NCBI GenBank assembly: GCA_009774375.1
Contig: VSNO01000016.1
Coordinates: 1 to 39,385 of the forward strand
DNA length: 39,385 bases
From: Lachnospiraceae bacterium
GTDB taxonomy: Bacteria; Bacillota; Clostridia; Lachnospirales; Lachnospiraceae
Direction of reading: 5' to 3'
This document shows positions 32,314 to 39,385 of this stretch, piece after piece (position 1 is the stretch's first letter; each line of letters begins with the position of its first letter). Both the position numbers and the translations under genes were made by a program. Below the pieces are notes generated by a model. The model searched no databases. It saw only the letters and a program-made list of their open reading frames with translations, and was not told the DNA's origin.

Positions 32314-33675
32314 ATGGCGGCGTATTTTCCATTTTTTATGGATATTGAGGGAAAGAAGGGACTGATCGTGGGCGGCGGAAGGGTTGCGCTCCACAAACTG
32401 CAGAAGCTGCTGCCATATAAGGCAGATCTGACAGTAACAGCGCCCCGGATCACAGAGGAGCTGGCACTGTCTGCCCGGGAAAATGACATTTGTGTCATAA
32501 GGAGGGCGTTTGAACCGCGGGATCTGACGGGGATGAGATTTGTCATTGCCGCGTCGGACGACAGGGAGGCGAACGCGGAGGTCGGGAGACTGTGCAGGGA
32601 AAAAGGGATCCTGGTCAATGTGGTGGATGATAAAGATGCATGCAGTTTTATCTTTCCGTCGCTCGTGAAGGCGGGCAGACTCAATATCGGCATCTCGACG
32701 GAGGGGGCGAGCCCTGAGATCGCGGCAGCGCTCCGAAGCCAGATCGCGGCGCTGATACCGGCGGACATGGAGATGATCCTGGTGTATCTGGACGGCCTGA
32801 GGGAGCTTGCAAGAGAGCACATCAGAGACCGGGACAGACGCGCTGCGTTCCTGAAAGAAATGGCGCGGACATGTATGGATCAAAATGCGGTGTTCGATGA
32901 GCAGGAGACGCTCCGGAGACTGCTGGAATACGGCCGGGCGGGCGCGGACAGTGTGCAGAGGCCGGGGGAAGTCCTGCTCGTCGGCGCGGGCTGCGGCTGC
33001 CATGACTTGGTCACTGTGAGAGGGCTGCGCGCGATACGGAGGGCGAAAGTCCTCGTGTATGATGACCTGATCGATCCGAGACTGCTGGAGCACGCTGCAG
33101 AGAGCTGTGAGCGGATCTATGTGGGAAAGCGCAGCGGCAGGCACAGCATGCAGCAGGAACAGATCAATGCGCTGCTGGTCATGAAGGCGCGTGAAGGCGG
33201 GCTTGTAGTCCGTCTGAAGGGAGGGGATCCTTATGTATTTGGCAGAGGGATGGAGGAGCTGGCAGCGCTCCGCGAGGCGGGGATCGATGTACAGTATATT
33301 CCCGGTATCACATCCTGCATCGCGGTTCCGGCGTTTGCCGGTATCCCGGTGACGCACAGGGAGGTAAGCAGGAGTTTTCATGTGATCACGGGACACACTG
33401 CCGCTGGCATCCCCATGGATCTTTCACCGTATGCCCGGCTGGATGGGACGCTTGTGTTCCTGATGGGCCTCGCACATCTGGCGCGGATCGCGGAGGAACT
33501 GATGTGTGCGGGAAAGGAAGCCTCCACGCCGGCGGCTGTGATACACGGCGGTTTTGATTCGAATGTCGAGATCGTGAAGGGAACGCTTTCGGACATTGTG
33601 GCGAAGGCAGAGGAAGCCAGGATCCGGACACCGGCAGTGATCGTTGTCGGAAGGGTTGTGGAAAACAAGGTTTAA
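32314..33675 (+). CDS. Siroheme synthase fusion (precorrin-2 dehydrogenase + uroporphyrinogen-III methyltransferase)
   Basis: 453 residues joining two enzymes in CysG order. Residues 1-200 are the NAD-dependent precorrin-2 dehydrogenase/ferrochelatase (GLIVGGGRVALHKLQKLL, GISTEGASPEIAAALR). Residues 225-453 are the SAM-dependent methyltransferase (VVRLKGGDPYVFGRG, PGITSCIAVPAFAGIPVTHR). The first SAM loop reads GAGCGCHDLVTV where GAGPGDPDLLTL is normal, an unusual change. The product, siroheme, serves sulfite or nitrite reductases, none of which are in the window. ATG 32314 with AGGAGG is chosen; the GTG at 32272 lies in the previous gene. Confidence 0.92.
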   Translation: MAAYFPFFMDIEGKKGLIVGGGRVALHKLQKLLPYKADLTVTAPRITEELALSARENDICVIRRAFEPRDLTGMRFVIAASDDREANAEVGRLCREKGILVNVVDDKDACSFIFPSLVKAGRLNIGISTEGASPEIAAALRSQIAALIPADMEMILVYLDGLRELAREHIRDRDRRAAFLKEMARTCMDQNAVFDEQETLRRLLEYGRAGADSVQRPGEVLLVGAGCGCHDLVTVRGLRAIRRAKVLVYDDLIDPRLLEHAAESCERIYVGKRSGRHSMQQEQINALLVMKAREGGLVVRLKGGDPYVFGRGMEELAALREAGIDVQYIPGITSCIAVPAFAGIPVTHREVSRSFHVITGHTAAGIPMDLSPYARLDGTLVFLMGLAHLARIAEELMCAGKEASTPAAVIHGGFDSNVEIVKGTLSDIVAKAEEARIRTPAVIVVGRVVENKV

Positions 33676-33682
33676 GTTTTGA

Positions 33683-33711
33683 TTTCAAAAAGTCCAGGGA
33701 CATGCTATAAT
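33683..33711 (+). promoter_or_regulatory. Predicted promoter of the EAL-protein / metF transcript
   Basis: TTTCAA at 33683-33688 and a perfect TATAAT at 33706-33711 are 17 bases apart, just after the siroheme synthase stop and 15 bases before the first start codon. Confidence 0.6.
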
Positions 33712-33725
33712 AGATAAACGGGGTA

Positions 33726-36659
33726 ATGATGATGTACAATGAACAGGGCAAAAGAAGGAATGTCATGATAAGCCTGGCGCTATCGATCCTGCTGATCGTG
33801 ATCTGCGTCGACGGCATGGGCATACCATGTGTGTATGGTGCGCAAAAGCGCACTGTGAGGGTCGGTTTCTTTCCCATGGAAGGCTATAATGAGAAGAATG
33901 AGGATGGAACCCTTGGCGGTATGGATGTGGAGTATCTGGAGGTGCTCTGTGACTATGTGGACTGGGAGATCGAGTATGTGGAGTGCGATAGCTGGGACGC
34001 CGCCCTGCAGCTCCTCGCGGAGCAGAAGATCGATCTGGTCGGTTCCGCGCAGTATTCCAGCGAAAGGGGGGAGATCTTCCGATATGCGAATCTTGCGAGC
34101 GGCTATACGTTTGGCACGATCGCGGTAAACGGCGGGAGTGAGATCCCGTATGAAGATTTTGACGTGATGGCACAGATCACTTACGGCGTAGTGAAGACAT
34201 ACGTCAGGAAGGCTGAGTTCTATGAGTACCTCTCGGACCATGGTATCCATAACCCGAGCGTAAAGGAGTATGACAGTACCGCAGATCTTCAGGCGGCGCT
34301 TGCAGAACAGCAGATCGATGCGATGGTGCACTCCCTGACAGAGATCAGGGACGGACAGCGGATCATTGGCCGTTTTGCGCCGATGCCGATCTACTATATC
34401 TCGTACAAGGGAAATGACGAGGTGATGCGCGAGTTGAACCAGGGCATCGCGGATATCAAGATCAAACGCCCGGATCTGGAGAATGAGCTGATCACAAAAT
34501 ATTATGACAGCAGGCTGGATCATACGATCCTATTGTCGCAGGACGAAAAGGCTTATATCGAAAAAAAGAAGAACATCACAGTCGGTTATTTTGATGGCTA
34601 CTATCCGTTTTCCTATGAGAACGAGGGCGCCTGTCACGGGCTGGCAAAGCAGGTTCTCGATGAGGTCTCCGCGCTTACCGGACTTACGTTCACCTATGTC
34701 AAAATGGAAAATATGGATGAGGCGAAGCAGGCACTGACTGACGGCAGGATCGATCTGCTCGATTACTGCGGGGATACGCCCAAGAGTATGAGAAACTCCG
34801 GTATCGCGGTGACAAAGGCATACGCGGAGGTGCCGCATGTGATCATCATGAACCAGAACAGCACCGCGAACGAGATCAAAGTTCTGGCTGCCGTAAAAAA
34901 TGGCGACGGGGAGAATATCGCTTCGCTGGTGAACGAGGATGCGCGGATCCTGACTTTTGATTCGCAGCTGGATTGCCTTTATGCCGTGAAGGCGAAGGAG
35001 GCGGACGCCGCGTTCTGTGACGGCTATCTCTCGGAATATCTGCTCGGCTCGGACCTGAGGCTGAACAGGCTCGAGATCCGCAGTGTGTTAAACGACACAC
35101 ATGTCATTTATATGGCGGTGAAGGATGATGTGGATTCACCGCTGCTCGGTATTCTGAACAAGGAACCGCTCGAAGTGAGCGACAAGATGGTGAACGATTA
35201 TATGCTCAGGGACAATCTCTTTGCCAGGAACAGCGTGGAGAGTTTTATCCGCGCGCACAGTGTGCTGATCGTCGTGATCGTGGTATTGGCCGCGGCCGGC
35301 GTCGTGCTTGTGATGCTTCACATGCTGCGCGACAGCAGGCGGATCCAGAAGCTGATGTACAAGGATGCGGAACTTGATATCTGGAATCTGAATTATCTGA
35401 AATACAGGGCGCATCAGAGGCTTGCGGCGGATAAAAACCAGAAATACGCGGTCGCCTATATGGATATCTGTCAGTTCAGACGGTATAATACATTGTATGG
35501 CTGGCATGCCGGGCAAAAGATCCTGGAATTGATGGTGCGCGTGCTGGCGGAAAATATCGACAGCGAGAAAGAGCAGTATGCCAGAAGCCAGGGGGATCAT
35601 TTCGTATTGTTCGTGCGGTATGACAGTCTGTCGGAATTGGAGGTGCGGCTGACGGAACTGGAAGACAGGATCACGCAGAGTATCTATGAAATGGCCGATA
35701 TACGCATGCCTGTCACCATGGGTGTATGCTGTATACCCAGGGGAAGCGATGACATACAGGTGTCCATCTCCTATGCGATACAGGCTTCCGATCTGCTGAA
35801 GAACAGCTACAGCAATGAGATCCGGATCTACGATGAAAATCTGCGTGTCCAGTTAAAGGAGAACCATGACAGGGAAAAGCTGTTGGAGTCTGTCGATATC
35901 AACAAGGATTTTGTGGCATACTATCAGCCAAAGGTTGATATCAGGAGTGAGCAGATCGTGGGTGCGGAGGCGCTTGTGCGCTTCAGGGATCCGACGGACA
36001 ACGGCGCAGTCAGGGCGCCGGGATATTTTGTGCCATATTTTGAACAGACGGGAAGGATCGCAGAGATTGACTTCTTTGTCATGGAGTGTGCATGCAAGCT
36101 GCTGAGACGGCGCATGGATGCAGGGAAACGGATCGTGCCGATCTCCTGCAATTTCTCAAGGATCCATTTTACCAGGGAGAATTTCCCGGATCAGTTTGAG
36201 GCAGTCATGGACAAATACTGCATTCCAAAGGAATATATCGAGGTTGAGATCACGGAGACGCTGGTTGTGGAGGAGCTTCAGCAGCAGAAGGTGAAGGAGA
36301 CGGTTGAGATATTGCGCGGAAAAGGGATCCGGCTCTCGATCGATGATTTTGGATCGGGGTATTCATCGCTGGGTGTCTTTGAGCAGATTCCGGCATCGGT
36401 CATCAAACTTGACCGTTCGTTCCTGCTGAACAACAAAAACCGCGTGAGACAGGTCAAGATCATGAAGAATATCGTGAACCTGGCACAGGATCTGGATGCG
36501 CAGGTGGTGTGCGAGGGTGTTGAGAACGAGAACGACACGGAGCTCATGATGGAGATCGGCGCCTATGTGGCACAGGGCTACCGCTACAGCAGGCCCGTTC
36601 CGGAGGAAGAGTTTGAGGAAAAGCTGGATCAGAAAACAGACGAACAAAAGGGAGTATAA
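33726..36659 (+). CDS. Membrane c-di-GMP phosphodiesterase with two solute-binding domains and a degenerate GGDEF
   Basis: 977 residues. After a signal anchor (LALSILLIVICVDG), two SBP_bac_3-type ligand domains lie outside the cell (about 42-265 and 283-500), then one membrane helix near 512-534, a GGDEF domain and an EAL domain. The GGDEF site reads SQGDHF (residues 621-626), with the catalytic Glu replaced by His, so it cannot be a normal cyclase. The EAL domain keeps its metal and catalytic residues: E748 in GAEALVRF, NFSRIHF, EITET, IDDFGSGYSSL, KLDRSF and CEGVEN. It likely degrades c-di-GMP in response to amino-acid-like ligands. Starts at 33726, 33729, 33732 and 33765 are possible. Confidence 0.9.
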   Translation: MMMYNEQGKRRNVMISLALSILLIVICVDGMGIPCVYGAQKRTVRVGFFPMEGYNEKNEDGTLGGMDVEYLEVLCDYVDWEIEYVECDSWDAALQLLAEQKIDLVGSAQYSSERGEIFRYANLASGYTFGTIAVNGGSEIPYEDFDVMAQITYGVVKTYVRKAEFYEYLSDHGIHNPSVKEYDSTADLQAALAEQQIDAMVHSLTEIRDGQRIIGRFAPMPIYYISYKGNDEVMRELNQGIADIKIKRPDLENELITKYYDSRLDHTILLSQDEKAYIEKKKNITVGYFDGYYPFSYENEGACHGLAKQVLDEVSALTGLTFTYVKMENMDEAKQALTDGRIDLLDYCGDTPKSMRNSGIAVTKAYAEVPHVIIMNQNSTANEIKVLAAVKNGDGENIASLVNEDARILTFDSQLDCLYAVKAKEADAAFCDGYLSEYLLGSDLRLNRLEIRSVLNDTHVIYMAVKDDVDSPLLGILNKEPLEVSDKMVNDYMLRDNLFARNSVESFIRAHSVLIVVIVVLAAAGVVLVMLHMLRDSRRIQKLMYKDAELDIWNLNYLKYRAHQRLAADKNQKYAVAYMDICQFRRYNTLYGWHAGQKILELMVRVLAENIDSEKEQYARSQGDHFVLFVRYDSLSELEVRLTELEDRITQSIYEMADIRMPVTMGVCCIPRGSDDIQVSISYAIQASDLLKNSYSNEIRIYDENLRVQLKENHDREKLLESVDINKDFVAYYQPKVDIRSEQIVGAEALVRFRDPTDNGAVRAPGYFVPYFEQTGRIAEIDFFVMECACKLLRRRMDAGKRIVPISCNFSRIHFTRENFPDQFEAVMDKYCIPKEYIEVEITETLVVEELQQQKVKETVEILRGKGIRLSIDDFGSGYSSLGVFEQIPASVIKLDRSFLLNNKNRVRQVKIMKNIVNLAQDLDAQVVCEGVENENDTELMMEIGAYVAQGYRYSRPVPEEEFEEKLDQKTDEQKGV

Positions 36660-36661
36660 CA

Positions 36662-37525
36662 ATGAAATTAAACGAGATCTTACTGAAAAATGATGTGACG
36701 CTGTCCTTTGAGGTATTTCCCCCAAAGGTCACGGCAGACTATGAGGCTGTTAAGGAGGCGGCGTACGGTGTCGCAAGGCTAAAGCCAAGTTACATGAGCG
36801 TGACGTACGGCGCGGGCGGGAGCACGCGCGGCAATACGTTAAAGATCGCAAAGGGGATCCAGGAGGAATACGGGGTCACGACGATCGCGCACCTGACCTG
36901 TGTCGGTGCGACGAAGGAGGGGATCCGGCAGTCGCTGGAGGAGATGAGGGCGGCAGGGATCGAGAATGTGCTCGCGCTGCGCGGGGACCGGCCAAAGGAT
37001 TTCGAGGGCGAGCCGTTTACGGACTACCACTATGCGTCGGAGCTTGCGGCGGATATCAGGGCGTTTGGCGGCATGTGCGTCGGCGGCGCATGCTATCCGG
37101 AGGGACATGTCGAGTCGGAGAACACGCAGGAGGACATTCTGAACCTGAAAAAGAAAGTCGACGCCGGCTGCGAGTATCTGACGACACAGATGTTCTTTGA
37201 CAACAATATCTTCTATAATTTCCTCTGCAGGGTGCGCGAGGCGGGGATTGAAGTCCCTGTGATCCCGGGGATCATGCCGATCACAAGACCTTCCCAGCTG
37301 AAAAATGCGGTGAAGCTTTCAGGCTGCAATGTGCCGATGCGGTTTCGGAGCATCGTGGACTGCTTTGGCAGGAATCCGGAGGCGATGCAGCAGGCGGGGA
37401 TCATCTATGCGACGGATCAGATCATCGACCTGATCGCAAATGGTGTCAGGCATGTCCACGTCTATTCGATGAATAAGCCGGAGGTTGTGAGGGGGATCCA
37501 GGAGAGCCTGAACAAAATCATATAG
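36662..37525 (+). CDS. metF: Methylenetetrahydrofolate reductase
   Basis: 287 residues, the bacterial MetF length. It reduces 5,10-methylene-THF to 5-methyl-THF with FAD. Signatures are LSFEVFPPKV (catalytic Glu), YMSVTYGAGGSTRG, HLTCVGATKE, VLALRGDRPKD and TTQMFFDN. It starts two bases after the EAL-protein stop with AAAGGGAG, so it is translated from the same message, an unusual partnership. No methionine synthase or acetogenic genes are in view. Confidence 0.96.
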   Translation: MKLNEILLKNDVTLSFEVFPPKVTADYEAVKEAAYGVARLKPSYMSVTYGAGGSTRGNTLKIAKGIQEEYGVTTIAHLTCVGATKEGIRQSLEEMRAAGIENVLALRGDRPKDFEGEPFTDYHYASELAADIRAFGGMCVGGACYPEGHVESENTQEDILNLKKKVDAGCEYLTTQMFFDNNIFYNFLCRVREAGIEVPVIPGIMPITRPSQLKNAVKLSGCNVPMRFRSIVDCFGRNPEAMQQAGIIYATDQIIDLIANGVRHVHVYSMNKPEVVRGIQESLNKII

Positions 37526-37601
37526 GAATTGTTTTCGATGCATGACTGACCGGCTTTTGGCATAGATTATACAAATATATGATTTGTTGGAAAACAGGCT
37601 T

Positions 37602-38888
37602 ATGCGGAATATTTATGTAGGTGATGTGGGTGTTGCAGTGGAGTATCTGCAACTTGCGCTCAGGAGGGCAGGGTTTCCGATCGAGGTTGACGGTCGGTTT
37701 GGCAGGGCGACCTGCGAAGCACTGAAGGAATTTATGGGGGAGGGAGTCGGCTGCTACGCAGACAGAGCGGCGTGGGCAAAGCTGACGCCCTATCTCAAGG
37801 GCTATACGACACATGTGATCACGGCAGGGGAGACGCTGTGGGGGATAGCTGATACATATGATACACAGGTGTCAGCGATACTGACGGCAAATCCATCGCT
37901 CGACGCCATGAATTTACAGACAGGGACGCGGATCTACGTTCCTTTTTCTTTTGCGCTTGTCGACGAGAGCGTGCCATACACGTCGAGTCTCACGGAATTT
38001 ATCCTGGAGGGATTGAGGATCCGCTATCCGTTTCTGGTCTCAGGCTGTATCGGAAGGAGTGTCATGGGCAGGGAGGTATGTTACCTGCAGATCGGCGAGG
38101 GGCAGACGCAGGTCTGCTACAGCGCCTGCTTCCACGCCAACGAGTGGATCACGACGCCGATCCTGCTTAAGTTCGCGGAGTCCTACGCAAAAGCTTATGC
38201 GGAGGGAGAGGACCTCTATGGGGAGGACACGGAGGCGCTCTTTGGCGAGTACAGCCTGTTCCTGATCCCGATGGTCAATCCGGACGGTGCGGATCTCGTA
38301 AACGGAATGATCCGGAACGAGGAGTATATCGAGCAGGCGCTGGCGATCGCCTCCGATTATCCCACGATCCCATATCCCGACGGCTGGAAGGCAAACATCA
38401 ACGGGATCGACCTCAATCTCCAATTCCCGGCGGGGTGGGAGAACGCGAAGGAGATCAAATTTGCACAGGGGTACACATCGCCGGCGCCGCGTGATTTTGT
38501 GGGGGAGGCGCCATTGTCGGCGGTCGAGAGCATCAACATGTACCACTTTACGAAAGCCCATGATTTTCAGCTTGTTCTCGCCTACCACACGCAGGGCGAA
38601 GTCATTTACTGGAAGTATCTCGATTATGAACCGGAGCGGTCAAGGCGCATCGCGGAATATTTCGGCAGGGTCAGCGGTTACCAGGTGGAGGAGACGCCCT
38701 ACGCGTCGGGCTATGCCGGATATAAGGACTGGTTCATCGAGGCGTACAACCGCCCCGGCTACACGATCGAGGCAGGGCGCGGCGTCAATCCGCTGAGTAT
38801 GAGCCAGTTCCCGGAGATCTATGCGGACAACAGGCTGATCCTGGCCGGCGGGATGACGCAGCTGCGGGAAGAGAGTGCTGATGTATGA
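37602..38888 (+). CDS. M14 gamma-D-glutamyl-diamino-acid peptidase with PG-binding and LysM domains
   Basis: 428 residues. A peptidoglycan-binding domain (about 1-50: YLQLALRRAGFPIEVDGRFG) and a LysM domain (70-115: HVITAGETLWGIADTYDTQ) precede an M14C zinc peptidase. Zinc ligands are His and Glu in CFHANEW and the His in LAYHTQGE, and the general base is Glu in YTIEAGRG. The family cleaves the D-Glu-diaminopimelate bond of wall stem peptides and is known from sporulating Bacillus relatives. There is no signal peptide, so it may act in the mother cell or after lysis. ATG 37602 is chosen; TTG 37584 has no ribosome site. Confidence 0.9.
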   Translation: MRNIYVGDVGVAVEYLQLALRRAGFPIEVDGRFGRATCEALKEFMGEGVGCYADRAAWAKLTPYLKGYTTHVITAGETLWGIADTYDTQVSAILTANPSLDAMNLQTGTRIYVPFSFALVDESVPYTSSLTEFILEGLRIRYPFLVSGCIGRSVMGREVCYLQIGEGQTQVCYSACFHANEWITTPILLKFAESYAKAYAEGEDLYGEDTEALFGEYSLFLIPMVNPDGADLVNGMIRNEEYIEQALAIASDYPTIPYPDGWKANINGIDLNLQFPAGWENAKEIKFAQGYTSPAPRDFVGEAPLSAVESINMYHFTKAHDFQLVLAYHTQGEVIYWKYLDYEPERSRRIAEYFGRVSGYQVEETPYASGYAGYKDWFIEAYNRPGYTIEAGRGVNPLSMSQFPEIYADNRLILAGGMTQLREESADV

Positions 38889-38971
38889 ATTTTTCGACAG
38901 TTCAGATCGCGGGTATGCTGAAAGAGTACGAGGAAGAGCATCATGCAGGGATGGATCTGCAAATGTATTGA
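38885..38971 (+). CDS. Possible small protein or decayed gene start after the M14 gene
   Basis: A 28-residue frame (MNFSTVQIAGMLKEYEEEHH, ending MDLQMY) whose ATG overlaps the peptidase stop (ATGA). About 24 bases later a different frame reads IGVKEIHTGGKTIVEAVV and stops at 39051, also protein-like. Together they look like the two ends of a gene that lost its middle, or one small coupled protein with chance sequence behind it. No family is recognised. Confidence 0.35.
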   Translation: MNFSTVQIAGMLKEYEEEHHAGMDLQMY

Positions 38972-39059
38972 TAAGATATTGCCTTTGATGATAGATCGGC
39001 GTGAAGGAGATCCACACCGGCGGCAAAACGATCGTGGAGGCTGTTGTGTAATTGATCAG

Positions 39060-39100
39060 ACGGGCAGGGAAGAGCATCAGGACTCTTCTCTGCCCGTTTT
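39060..39100 (+). terminator. Strong terminator of the metF / M14 transcript
   Basis: A 15-bp stem (39060-39074 with 39083-39097, a single G-U pair) with an 8-base loop and a TTTT(T) tail. It marks the end of the rightward transcription unit. Confidence 0.9.
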
Positions 39101-39125
39101 TATGCATTGCCTTTTTGTATAATGC

Positions 39126-39159
39126 AAAAAATTTCGCAGATTACATTGTTCTGCGAAAT
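39126..39159 (-). terminator. Minus-strand terminator
   Basis: ATTTCGCAG (39131-39139) and CTGCGAAAT (39151-39159) form a 9-bp stem; on the minus strand it is followed by TTTTTT. It implies a leftward gene ending in or beyond the right edge of the window. Confidence 0.72.
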
Positions 39160-39385
39160 CAAGTTAAAAACTCTTAAAAAATTGAACTTTTTCACTTCTA
39201 TTACTTTATATCGACAATAGTCTATCATGTTTTAACCCAAATGACAATTCTTTTTTTCAAAATGTCAGCCAAGAATAAGTTAGAAAGATATGGAAACCGA
39301 TATTTCTGGGTTACTATTCACAGCCGATTTTGATAACCAAACGATATTCTATATAGCGCATCCTGTAAGGTGCGCTATAAATTTG
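39160..39385. other. AT-rich intergenic region with an edge hairpin
   Basis: No convincing coding frame on either strand. The only structure is a 9-bp inverted repeat, TATAGCGCA (39352-39360) and TGCGCTATA (39371-39379), around the loop TCCTGTAAGG at the extreme right edge, without a T-tract. The sequence is much richer in A and T than the genes. A leftward gene may start beyond the window. Confidence 0.6.

Noticed and set aside
31428..32822. 464-residue minus-strand frame
   Set aside because: It spans two real plus-strand genes and their junction, with low-complexity Ser/His/Pro composition typical of a shadow.
32248..33396. 382-residue minus-strand frame
   Set aside because: It is opposite the siroheme synthase, whose motifs are intact.
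38972..39385. tRNA or CRISPR array at the right edge
   Set aside because: The hairpin at 39352-39379 lacks the cloverleaf arms of a tRNA, and no spaced direct repeats were seen.

Overview
The window looks like a chromosomal segment of an anaerobic, Gram-positive, spore-former-related Clostridia, most likely a Lachnospiraceae member. The reasons are moderately high GC, strong AGGAGG-type ribosome binding sites, the apt-relA-MBL-hemZ gene order, a ZTP (pfl) riboswitch in front of a split PurH pathway, a LanFEG-type immunity transporter, a standalone glycyl-radical protein, and a hybrid kinase with a 7TM sensor. The species call is an inference. No rRNA, tRNA, CRISPR array or complete prophage was seen.

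Layout. 1-2916: the 3' part of groEL and its terminator, a Crp/Fnr-family regulator, and a 79-residue autonomous glycyl-radical cofactor (GrcA/YfiD-like) preceded by a perfect 16-bp palindrome placed like a class II activator site. 3010-7013: a 7TM hybrid sensor kinase with HPt domain and a partner double-receiver protein. 7052-9873: a rightward set of small genes (YgjP-like metallopeptidase, deoxyinosine glycosylase, an unknown helical protein, a Fur-family regulator, a NUDIX hydrolase). 9875-10615: a leftward PlsC acyltransferase. 10814-12597: an exported SH3/cysteine-peptidase-like protein, luxS, and a protein made of two similar halves.

12629-18175: a stand-alone antimicrobial-peptide defence module, lanF-lanE-lanG-lanR-lanK plus a lipoprotein, without any lantibiotic precursor or modification gene. 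A 23-bp near-perfect hairpin covers the promoter-RBS region of lanF. 18249-24748: apt, relA, an MBL-fold hydrolase, hemZ and a second radical SAM protein. 24771-26228: a possible leader peptide with an internal 10-bp inverted repeat in front of an MFS exporter. 26270-30197: ZTP riboswitch with overlapping terminator, PurO-type IMP cyclohydrolase, standalone AICAR transformylase, an IspD/TarI-family cytidylyltransferase and a GatD-like polyol dehydrogenase.

30194-31321: a solitary tyrosine recombinase on the minus strand whose stop codon overlaps the stop of the dehydrogenase inside an inverted repeat. 31533-38971: an HGSNAT/DUF1624 membrane protein, a CysG-like siroheme synthase with an altered SAM-loop motif, a dual solute-binding/degenerate GGDEF/EAL protein, metF, and an M14 peptidoglycan peptidase with PG-binding and LysM domains. 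38972-39385 is non-coding as far as can be seen, with two hairpins near the right edge.

The most interesting signals are the Fnr-operator-GrcA module, the lanF hairpin on an orphan LanFEG-RK system, the leader-peptide/hairpin before the MFS gene, and the IspD-GatD pair downstream of a purine riboswitch operon.
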